Positions 8,832 through 19,900 of a stretch of 21,496 nucleotides of DNA are shown here, piece after piece. Below the pieces are notes generated by a model, which worked only from the letters and a program-made list of their open reading frames with translations, ran no database searches and was not told the origin of the DNA. Numbering within the stretch: the first letter of the stretch is position 1; every line of letters begins with the position of its first letter. Made by a program: the position numbers and the translations under genes. The stretch lies in IMG/VR virus record IMGVR_UViG_3300042731_005205, positions 1-21,496 of that record. The stretch is one strand, 5' to 3'. Source of the stretch: a virus.

Positions 8832-10889
8832 ATGCCTTCAATATATGATGTTCCCGCAGAGAGTAACATAGTTAATACTTATGTTCCAATTCCATTTGAA
8901 GAGATAGTTCAAGCTGGTACAGCAAGACAACAGCGTTATGAACAAGGTTTGGCTGGGTTAGAACAAACTCAAGCTGAAGCTGAGTTATTAAGAGGTATGC
9001 CTGGGTATGATGAACAGTATATAAAAGAACAAGTAATTCCTACTATAAATGAGATTACTGAAAAATATATCAATAAGGATTTAAGTGATCCAATGATTGC
9101 TAAGCAAATAAGTAAGGAATTAAGAACTAAAGTAAGTAAAGGTAATATTAGTAAAATACAAGAGAGTTATAAAAATTATCAAAGTTATTTAAATACGTTA
9201 GCAAAGATGGGTGCGGCTGGTCGAACTCCAGTACCTGAATTGTTAACAGATCCCTCAAGACATAGCACTTTAAAGTCTGGAGTATTTGCAGCTATACCAG
9301 AAGCAGCTTTAGATATTGAAACTCAATCAGCTGAATATTTTAAGAATTTAGGAAGTCAATTATTAGGTCCAGCTTTTGAAATAGATCCTGTTACAGGTAC
9401 AAGAGCTTATAGACAAGGTATTGTAGAATCAATGATTAGTGGACGTGCTGAAGAATCAATATCCAATTTCTTAAAAACCCCTGAAGGAAATCAATTAGTT
9501 AGGATTCAAAGGGCTAGGGGAGATCAAAGAAGCGCTGAAGACATTGCTTATGAAGAACTTTATAGATCTGGTATGGGTTTTGTAGGCTCTAATGTAGGTT
9601 TAATACCCGGCTCTGGTGGAAAAAAACAAGGTCCTATATTTCCTACTGTTGAAAGGGAAGTTCAATTACCTGCTCAAGAAGTTCCTAAAGAACGAAGAGT
9701 TCCTAGATTATTTATGAAGGGTATAGAAAAACAACAAGAAGAGTTGGCTAATTTACAATATCAAATTAATACATCAAGTCCAACAATTCGAGCAGAAAAA
9801 CAAGCAGAATATGATCAATTAGCAGAAAAATTAAATAAGGATATAGCAGTATTAGATCAAGCTGTATCAGTAGTAAATACTGAGGTTAATGAGGGATATA
9901 GAACAGCTTTAGATGATTTAAAAATTGATTTGTTATCTAAAGGAATAAGTGGTGAAGTATTTGATAATATTGTAGAAAATATTGATTCTTTTATAATTAA
10001 GGACATTTCACAACGTAATGTATCTCCTACATATATATATGAGTCGATATATGGGGATAAACCCCATTCTTCTTATTCTGAAAAACTTGCTATTAACGAA
10101 GCTGTAACAAAATATAATAAGTATATAAGTAATTTAGAAAATAATGTAAATAAGAGAACTAAAGAAATATTAAAAGTAAGTCTTCCAGCTAGTTTAAAAG
10201 AATCAGTTACGGATGCTCCTCCAATTGTAATTTCTCAAGGAGTAGGTTATATTATTGATCCAGTTAGTGGAAAACAAATTCCTTCTGATATAGCGAGGAT
10301 ATTTAAAGATGTTACTACATTAGTTAAAGATCAAAAAGTAGAATGGATAGCAGGTGAAAAGGATGATAAACTTAAGAAATTTCAAGAGGCTGATGATTAT
10401 TATATCATGGGACCTTCTATAAGTATAACTAGTAAGGGTCCTTTTTTGGCTGTTGAAACTATGGATGTTAAAAAAAATAAAGATGGAATTAAAACTTCTA
10501 AACCTAAAGCAACCTATAAGGTATTTCTTCCAAATCAAAGTGATATTCAATCAGTAGTAAGGGATTTTTCTATACTTGGGTATACAAAAACTGCAAGGAG
10601 ATGGGATTATCCTAATGTTAGTTTAGATATTGAAAAAGGATGGAATAACCCTAAGGATGTAAAAGAGGGTTATAATTTCAAAGTAGAATTATCTAAACAC
10701 AAAATAGTTGGTGATAAATACGTACCTTTACCAAAAACTGCTTACGTAACAGTTGTTAAAAGAGGTAATGGGTATAAGCTATTAGATCCGGATACAAAAG
10801 AAGAAAGTAAAAGAACATATACAACAAGGGAAGATTTAGAAAAAGCAATATACGACATGAGGGTTATAAATAAGTATAGTCCTGTTTAA
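8832..10889 (+). CDS. crAss-like conserved cargo/structural protein
   Basis: This 685-residue protein starts with the ATG 10 bases after the previous stop. The N-terminus (SIYDVPAESNIVNTYVPIPF, then EEIVQAGTARQQRYEQGL) is a pattern I associate with proteins encoded directly before the giant cargo/RNA polymerase genes of crAss-like phages. Residues 25-130 are helical and contain LLRGMPGYDEQYIKEQV. A likely coiled coil covers about 298-350 (KQQEELANLQYQI, then YDQLAEKLNKDIAVLDQAV). The C-terminal 200 residues are beta-rich, with WIAGEKDDKLKKFQ and YKVFLPNQSDIQSVVRDF. No catalytic motif or signal peptide is visible. Length, gene order and the absence of enzymatic signatures suggest a virion protein that is packaged or ejected. 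Only a 22-base AT-rich spacer separates it from the giant gene, so the two are probably co-transcribed. Confidence 0.6.
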   Translation: MPSIYDVPAESNIVNTYVPIPFEEIVQAGTARQQRYEQGLAGLEQTQAEAELLRGMPGYDEQYIKEQVIPTINEITEKYINKDLSDPMIAKQISKELRTKVSKGNISKIQESYKNYQSYLNTLAKMGAAGRTPVPELLTDPSRHSTLKSGVFAAIPEAALDIETQSAEYFKNLGSQLLGPAFEIDPVTGTRAYRQGIVESMISGRAEESISNFLKTPEGNQLVRIQRARGDQRSAEDIAYEELYRSGMGFVGSNVGLIPGSGGKKQGPIFPTVEREVQLPAQEVPKERRVPRLFMKGIEKQQEELANLQYQINTSSPTIRAEKQAEYDQLAEKLNKDIAVLDQAVSVVNTEVNEGYRTALDDLKIDLLSKGISGEVFDNIVENIDSFIIKDISQRNVSPTYIYESIYGDKPHSSYSEKLAINEAVTKYNKYISNLENNVNKRTKEILKVSLPASLKESVTDAPPIVISQGVGYIIDPVSGKQIPSDIARIFKDVTTLVKDQKVEWIAGEKDDKLKKFQEADDYYIMGPSISITSKGPFLAVETMDVKKNKDGIKTSKPKATYKVFLPNQSDIQSVVRDFSILGYTKTARRWDYPNVSLDIEKGWNNPKDVKEGYNFKVELSKHKIVGDKYVPLPKTAYVTVVKRGNGYKLLDPDTKEESKRTYTTREDLEKAIYDMRVINKYSPV

Positions 10890-10911
10890 TAAACATATTT
10901 AAATATTAATT
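10890..10911. other. Longest intergenic spacer, AT-only leader of the giant gene
   Basis: These 22 bases contain a single C and no G. They include the perfect palindrome ATATTTAAATAT (10895-10906) and end in TTAATT before the ATG. There is no Shine-Dalgarno sequence. A-rich or unstructured leaders are normal for translation in Bacteroidota, so I take this as a translation leader; no promoter motif is recognisable. Confidence 0.4.
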
Positions 10912-13900
10912 ATGGCTTTAAAATTTCCAGAAGATGAAGTTTTGGGTACGGAACCAGTAGATCCTACTACTGGTTTACTTTTTCCTGAAGATGAACCTTA
11001 TTCGACTTTTACAGGTACAGTAGAAAGTACTTTTGATATAAGGCCTTATAAACGATTTTTTGAAGGGAAAGTACATCCTGAATTTGGCCAAGATTATTTA
11101 GATAGAGTTAGGGCTGAGAGACAATCAGGTACTGAACAATTTGGGGCTTTTCTTAATCAAGCAATTGTTGGGGAAATAGTTGGTGGTACTTTGGAAGGTG
11201 CTGGGTATTTGTTAGATGTTGATCAAACTGTAAATATACTTAACGATGTTGAACAAGATTGGGGTAATTGGTTAAGTGATATAGGTAAAGATCTTCGAAC
11301 TTGGTCACAAGAAGCTACTCCTATTTATACTACATACGAGCCTGGTCAATTTAGACCTGATAAATGGTCTTGGTGGATGTCAAACGGTCCTTCAGTTGCT
11401 AGTACATTGTCTTTATTAGTACCTACATTAGGCGCCACAAAAGGTATTAGTATGTTAGGCAAAGCGGCTGATATATCCTTAAATATGGGTAAGAAGGCTA
11501 AGTGGCTCTCCACTGGTATCGGCCAGGCTGTTGTTTCTAGACTTATGGAGAATGGTATGGAAGCTGCTGGGAAATATGACGAAATTGAACAACGAAATCT
11601 TCAAGCAGGCATGTCTCCTAATGAAGCTAAAAAGAATGCTTCAATTGCTGCTTCAGATATATGGAATAAAAACTGGGTACTTATGGCTCAGGATATTCCA
11701 CAATATTTAATTTTAGGTAAAGCGTTTGGCAAAGCTAGTAAACCTGCTACTTTAGAGATGAGTAAAAGTATGGGGTTTGATTTAAGCCCTATTTTAGCTC
11801 GTAAGGGGGCACTTCTTTTAGAAGATGCTATTACAGAAGGTGGTGAAGAAGTAATGCAGTATATCGTCTCTGAGAACGCTGATTACTTGTCTCGTGCTTC
11901 ATTAGACCCCACTGTTACAAAAAAATCAATTAGTGATTATTTAGGGGAAGGTGAGTTATGGACTAGTTTTACTATGGGAGCTTTAGGGTCTACAGTATTT
12001 CAAACTGTTGGTAGACGTATAAATAAAGCTATATTTGGGGAAGATCCGGTTGACCAGGCTAGAATTAATAATATTAATACTTGGGCTCCCTTAATAAAGT
12101 TATATGGTACATCTGCTAGGATAGCTGAAGAGAGGGGTGATATTTTAGGAGCTCAATCTTTGAAAGTTAGGCATGCTTCTGAAATGGCTGCCAAAGCTTC
12201 AGAAGTAGGTAACTTACAATTTTCTATAGATTTTCTTACTGCTATAAAAAATGCATCAACTGAAGAATTACAAAATTTTAATTTAGATGAAGCAGATGCC
12301 GAGTTTATAAAAACTAATTATGATGAGCTAGTAGATGTTACTAAGAAGGTAGGAAATTATTTTGAATCTTATACTAAAGATAATTATGATTTTGACATAG
12401 CTTCAAGATTAGCAAGAGCTGAAGTTGAACGAGAATTATTAATGGAACTATCAGAAAAGTATAGGGGAGAAGCTCAAGCATTAAATTCTAAGATACCAAT
12501 TTATACAGATAAGGATGATAAAGGTAATTCTATACTATCTATTACTGGTAAAACATTAGTAAATTTATCTAGTCAACTTGCTCGTAAATGGAGGATTCTT
12601 ACTCAAACAAATATTTCTTTAAAAAGTGATTATATTGATAATCCCGTTTATTATCAAAATAGGGGAGGAGAAATTGAAAAGGAAATTCTTGACCTAAAGA
12701 AAGAAATTTCAAAAATATATATAGATGAATACAGTAATGAAGACAAGAAGAAAGATTCAAAATATTTAAACATTTCAAAAAAAGGAGATAGTGTTTATAT
12801 AAATATAAGAGAGGATAAAGAATTTACTCCTTTTAAAGATCAACAAGAATTATATGCAAAAGCAGATTTCACCAGAGAAGGAGCTCTTATACAAGAAAAT
12901 ACAATAAAAGCTCAGAAAGAATTACAAGCTGAACGTAATGCTGGTACAAAACAAAAGCCTGTTACACCAACGGAGCCTGTTACAGAACCTGAAGAAAAGC
13001 CTGTAGTTAAGCCTGAAGAAATTTCTGAAGAACAGCGTGTTGCTGATATTGAAAATCGTAGGCGTATTACAAATGAAAATTTTTATGTAGAACAAGATGA
13101 AAAAGGATTATATGAGTACTATATTAATCCTGAAGGAAGAACCGAAGAAATAAGGGGAAAATCAGAAAAGGATATACGTGATAAAATAAACGCTAAGTAT
13201 GACGCAGAATTAGAAGAAATTAAACCAGGAATTAAAGAAAAAAGGAAAAAAACAAAAGAAAAAGCTGAGAATATAATTAAAAAAGAACCTGCTAAAGCAG
13301 CTAAAAATCTTTTAATTTCTACTCCTTTTAGTAAGATAGAAGATATATCTTCTATTGTTGGTACTAAAGTTACATATGCAAATAAGGAGTGGCAAGTTGT
13401 AACAGATGGTTCTGAAGTTTTATTGGAAGATGAAAAAGGTAGTAGGTATTTTGTTGCTTACTCCAATGCTGATATTTCTTTAGAGAGTAAAGGCATACAA
13501 CCTATTCAAGGGGATGAAATTTTTGATATAAAAGTATCTATTATTACTGATAACGTAGGATTGAATATTCAAGGTAAAGAACATACTTTTGCTACTTATA
13601 ATATATTAGAATCAATTACTGAAGATAAAGAAGGTAATCCTATTTTTGTTACCTTACTAGATGATAAAAAAAATAAAGTAACTTATGAAGCAGTTGATAA
13701 TGATAATTTAGTGAATGAAATAGCTTCAGCTATTGCTATAATAGAAGAATCTAGGGTAGCTGCTTTAAACAAGTTTAGGGAATCTGAACAACATCCTGTA
13801 TTTTATAAATTTGAAAATAAAGAGTATAGGGTATATTATAATGGTAGAAATTGGTTACCTGTTAGTCTTTCTTCAAGGGTTGTCATGAAAGATTCTCCAT

Positions 13901-16900
13901 TTAAGAAAAGATTATTAAATAACTTTTTTACGGATTTAAATATTATTATAAACGATGAAATTACCGAAAATATTAGACAAGGATCTTCGAAAGAAATTAA
14001 TAACTCTCCCGACGTTACAGCGTTATTTATATCTGAGGAAGATACAATTAAAAAGGTTGAGTCGACTACTGAATCCAGGGATAAAGGGTCAAAGTCTGCA
14101 AAGGATGTAGTTGATGCTAAAGCAGAAAGTTTAACTGACGCTTTATTAGAAGCAGAGGCTATGGCGGAACAACGAGCCTTTGAGGCTTCATTAGAAGGTT
14201 ATAGAGACATTGAAGTAACTGATGAAGTCCCCGTTATTACAAAAGATCAAACGTACGTGTATGAGCCTGAAAATAACCTCTATGGCGATTTTACTCAATT
14301 GGTATATTTAGCTAATAAAGAAAAGGAATTAAATGAGTATTTATCAAATCCAGATAATGATTTAAAAAATAATTATATAGAATTTGAGATAGATTATGAT
14401 TCTGATTATGCTAAAGAATGGTGGGCAAATAAAACAGAGTTAAAAACTAAAGTTCAAAAAGGAAATAAATTTGTTTTAGAGATTGAAGATATAAATAATT
14501 ATAACTCATTCATAGACGAAGTTCCTGTAATAGGTAAATTGTATGATTCAAAAGGTAATCAAATAGAAGGACATCTTTATTTACGTAGATCTTCTAATAC
14601 AGATGTACTTAGTCCTGAAAAGTATCAGGGAGATATAAGAGATAAAACTAGGGAAGTAAGATCAAAAGTACTAAATTCTATTTTAGAAGGTAATAAAGTA
14701 AGAATTAAAAGACTTAGTAAAGATAGGGGTTACCCAAATGTTGTAGCTGAAAATATTTTAGTAAAGGATGCTCTGCGTATAGATACTTCAAAAGCTGAGT
14801 TAGGTGTTAGTACAAAAGATGGTAGTATAAGGGGATTGAATAATGAAATATTTGAAGGTATAAGTAGTTCTACTGGGGGTAATGTTTTTATAAGAACTAA
14901 TTTAACTAGTAACAAAGAATATAGAGCGTTAAATTTAAACCCTAGTAAACTTTCTAATGAGCATGCCGGTGTAGTATTTGATGTATTTTCTAACTTACTG
15001 TCAAGACCTGGGACAAGGCCCAGTGTTAAACGTCAAATAAAAGTTGCAAATGTAGAAGGGTTAGCTACAGCTGAAAAAATACTAGATTTATTAGTTAATT
15101 ATGGACCCCATACTAAACAAAAGAAAACGGTAGTTAATCCGAATCTCATTGACAAACAGTTGTATTATGAAGGGAAAGTTTTACATTATGGCAACAAATC
15201 TTTTAACTTTGTTGGCAAGAATGAAAACCAAATAGCACAAGAGAGACAAAAATTTATTGATTGGGCTGTAATATATAAAAACTATGGGATTAGTTTTAAT
15301 CATTTTGGTACTACTTTTGAGAATAATTTTTCAATAGGTTCGTTAAAAGGTAAAGAAGGACAAACCTATGAAAGTTATGTATTAGATAATGGTTTTGTAA
15401 AAACTAATGCAAGATATAATCTTAAGACTAATAGTGCTTATCATAAGCCAGCTTTGTTTGTACATTTTGATAATATTAATTCTACTGAAACTATAACTGA
15501 AAAACCTACTAAAGAAGAAGAAAAACCGAAAGGGGAAACTTTAGATGATATTAGAAATGAGTTTTGGAGTATCAATCATTTTTATAAAAAGGAAGTAGAT
15601 TACCAAAAGATAGATTTAAATAAAGAATTAAAACATGTAAAACGTCAAATTGGCAAAAATGTTTCAATTCAAGTAGTTAATGATTTAATTAGGGTTTCAA
15701 ATGAAATTGGTAATGAAACTGCTTTTGGGTTAGTAAAAAATGCTGCTATAAAAATAAGTACAGAAGCCAAAGAAGGTACTGGGTATCATGAGGCTTTTCA
15801 TTTTGTAACTTTATATTATTTGACTGATAAGCAACGAGCTGAACTTTATGATGACGCTAGGTTATCATATAATTTAGGAGAATCTTCTGATAAATATGTT
15901 AATGAAAAATTAGCGGAAGAATATGAAATTTATATACTGACTAATCAAAAAGTAAAACCTTTATCTGAGAAGATAGCAGATTTTTTTGCAAAATTATGGA
16001 ATTTTATTAAGTCTGTATTCGTAGATAATACTAAGATTTCTGATTTAACAGTTAAAAAATTATTTAAATCTATTGAACAAAATAAATTTTCAAGAGCTAA
16101 GGTTAAACCAGAAAATTTAGAAAAGTTTGGGAGTATAGACTATCTTAAAAAAATAGCTGGATTTAATAATGAACAAATACGTAATATTACTAGTGGTTTA
16201 ATATATCAAGTATTAGTTTTAAATGGTGTAAGTAATATTAATAATATAGATAACATAAAATATCAGCCTGTATATGATTGGGTATTAAATAGAAAAAATA
16301 GATTTAAAGAATTAGCTGAAAAAATTTCTAAAGATAAAAGTAGACAAGAGGAATATAAAGAAACAATTAGGTTACAAGAAGTATATCAAGACATATTAAA
16401 CAATTTTCCAAAATTTGTCGAATATATGGATGATATGTTACTTGGAATGAATATTCATAAAAGGATAGAAAATGATGAAGATGATGTAGCTGCTTATAAC
16501 GATGAAAATGAGGATTATGAATCAAATAATTTTGAAAAATATCAAAAAGCTTCCTATGAGTATTCAGGTAGAGACAACATACTTTCTAATATAAAGATGT
16601 TTATTGCTACTATACCTGTTGAAAGAAAGATAGATTCATACTCAGCTATGCCTATATTTGAAGATTTTAATACATCATGGTCTAAATTGATGTTTTTACT
16701 TTGGAATTCTTCAAATATATATGAAATGATAGATACCTTAAAATTAAAAGCTAATAATTCAACAGATGATTATTACAATACTCTATTGTATGGCATAACA
16801 AATGCTAAAGGAGATTTAATAAAGCCTGGTTTAATAAATGGAGATGAGGAGTTGAGGACTCAGTTTCAGGTATCTGTTATGAAACATCGTCATAATTTTA

Positions 16901-19900
16901 TAAACTTTTTATACAACAAGAATACAAAAGGGATGTTAGTAGTTGATGCTAACGTACGAAAACTTTCAAGTCAGTATTTGTTTGATTGGAATAATAGATT
17001 AGTAGAAGATGATGCTTTTTTTGAAGGTTCTGAACGAAAATATAATAAACAACATTTGTTAAAAATTATTTCAGAATATACTTCCTTTTCAAAGATAGTA
17101 CGTGAAGAATTTTCTAGGAATGGTTTAACTTTACCTAACATACAACAACATACTACAAAATTATTATCTTTATTAAATAAGTTACATATAAATATAACAG
17201 AGGATACTTTAGTAGCTTTTCTTACTCAAAAGAAAGGAAGTTACGATAAAAATTTTATTGATTTATTAAGCGGTAAAAATTCTTTAGAACTTGTTTTTGG
17301 TACTAAGGGCACTTTATGGAAATTGTTTTCAAATCAAAATGTACCTAAAAATGCGACTATAGATAATGTTTATAGTTATGAAAGTATTATAAGGGATTTT
17401 GCTAATTTACAGGCTGAACTTTCACCTGATGCATTAGATGATACTATATTAGGTCCTGACAATAACATATATTATGTTTACTCACAGAATACTTATTTAA
17501 CAGATACTCTAAGGGATTTAGTAAAAGATCCTGATTTAATTACTAAAAGAAGTAAAGTTGTTTACAATAAAAATTCTAGGTTTTATAAGGAATTAATCGA
17601 AGGTACTAAACCTCAAGTTACTACAATGTCAGCTCTTAGAATTCCTGGTATATCTAATACTGGGTATTTAGAGTTATCTAGGGATATGGATTATTTAGTA
17701 AAACTTAATGCGGTTTTACAGGGTTATTTACCATTACCTACTTTAGCTGACAGGCGTTCATTTTTCTTTTATAAGGGATTTAAAACATTAAAAGAAGAAT
17801 TTTCTGACATACAATTAGACGAGAAAGGTAATATAGTAATACCTAAAAAAGTAATAGATGTTTTTAAAGGGTATGCAGAAGATGAGTATAATAGGATAAA
17901 TCAAGCAAAACAACAAATTGAAGACGCTAAGAAGAACGGATATAAAGGTTTAATAGAGAATTATCATTATGAAAAATTTGATAGTTATGGTAACCCTGTT
18001 GAAGGTAATGCTTTAAAATTTGTTTTATTTAAAGAGTTTAATAAAACAACTTATAATTTAAATAAAGTAGAAAAAATAATAAAAGATAGAATTAGAGATT
18101 CTTTGAATTATGCTAAAGAATTAGGGGTTATTAATATTAAATTAATTGGTGGAAAAGAAATATATACAAATAATTTACTTGATAAAAAAGTAATAAAAGG
18201 TTATAAAGATAAGTATGGATTAGGGGAAAGTGAAGCAATATACACAATAATTAGTGAATTTACTACTTCTTATATGATGTCTATTATTGAAACTCAAAAG
18301 TTGTTATCAGGCGATCCTGCTTTTTATAAACATAGTAAAGTTAATGGTGATATTGTTGATGACTTTATTAAAAGAGTTAGTGTGCTAGCTGCTCCTGGAG
18401 ATAATTACAGGACAGACTATAAAGAAGGAGAATTTGCTGGTAAAACTAAGTATAATGTAGTTACGTTGGCTACTCAAAAATATAATAGTGAAGAAATATA
18501 TAATAAATTAAAACCAAAATTTATAAAATTATTAAAAAAAATAGACCCAAATATATCCGATCAAGCAGCTCTATTATTAGCCGAAGATAAATTGAAAGCT
18601 TATAAAAATGTAGATGTAACTGATGCTCAGGTGTATATTACTCCTGAGTTTTATAGAGAGCTTTCTATTAGAATAGGAGAATGGTCTAAAGGTAAACAGG
18701 ATGCTTTTGACTTATTAATGTCTGATAAAGAATTAACTCCAGAAGAAGAGTTGAAAGCTTCAGGAGTAATAATGCAACCTCTTAAGCCGGTATATTTTGG
18801 AATCGAACAAACAAACAATTTAAATATACCTGTATATGACAAAATGTCAATGGCTGTTTTATTACCTAGATATATAGATAAAAAATCAAAAATAAGACCT
18901 CTTATTGATAAGATGAGAGAAGAAGGGATTGATGTCGTTAAATTTGATTCTGCTGTTAAAGTTGGTAATAGGGACAGTATAAAGTATTTTAAATCTGATG
19001 GTAGTGTTAATACTACAGCTTTAAAAGATATTAAAAAGGTAGTTCATAAACAAAGTTTTAGAAATTTAAGAAGACAACAAATAACTGATGTACATGAAGC
19101 TTCTAAAAGATTAATTGGAACGCAGCTTAGAAAAATGGTATACGCTAACCTTCATCTTGAAAAAGAAGTATATAAATTTAGAGGTAGAGATATTACAGGT
19201 AAAGAATTAGCTAATATAATTAGTAAAACATTTAATGCGTTATCAAATAAAGGCAAAGCTGAATTTAAAGAAAAACTAGGTATAGATGAAAACGATAAAG
19301 TAGATGAAGTTAAACTTCGTCGAATGTTAAGAAGTGATGCTGTTAAAGGTAATATGCCTTATAATGTTATAGAAGCTTTAGAAGAAGGAATTCAGTTAGA
19401 CACTTTACCAGATAGAAAATGGGTAGAGAGTAGACTTATTGCTCTTAATACTAAACATACTATTCATTTAAAATCAAAAGGGGATGCATACATTCAAGTA
19501 TCAAACTTTGGACTACATACTGTAGAAAGCGATAGACTAAATTTAATAGATTCTTCTGGTAAAATGGAAGTAATGATGTCTGTACAAATGTTTAAAGATG
19601 TTATTCCTAATTACAATAAAAAGACTTTTGAACAAAAGAAGAAATGGTTAGAGAAGAATTTAGAAGGAATTGGTTATCGTATTCCTACTCAAGGACCTAA
19701 TTCTGTTGTTGTATTTTCAGTTAAAGATTTTTTGCCAGAAAATACAGGTAATACCATTATATTACCATCAGAATTTACTGCATTAACAGGGTCTGACTTT
19801 GATATTGATAAGATATTTATAGCTCGTTATAATTATAACAGAAAAGGAAATAAGGTAGAATTTATTGAAGGGGATGAAGGTGATTTAGTTACAGAGGCTT

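Noticed and set aside
10051-10067. Perfect 6-base inverted repeat ATGGGG/CCCCAT with a 5-base loop
   Set aside because: It lies inside a coding gene with no following T run, so it is not a terminator; a chance hairpin is most likely.
10890-10911. Possible Bacteroidota promoter (TAnnTTTG type) before the giant gene
   Set aside because: No TAnnTTTG-like -7 element is present in the spacer or just upstream; the palindrome there is only AT-rich sequence. Co-transcription with the upstream genes is simpler.
15008-15023. 5-base inverted repeat CTGGG/CCCAG with a 6-base loop
   Set aside because: Short, internal to the giant gene and without a T tract; not supportable as a terminator or regulatory hairpin.
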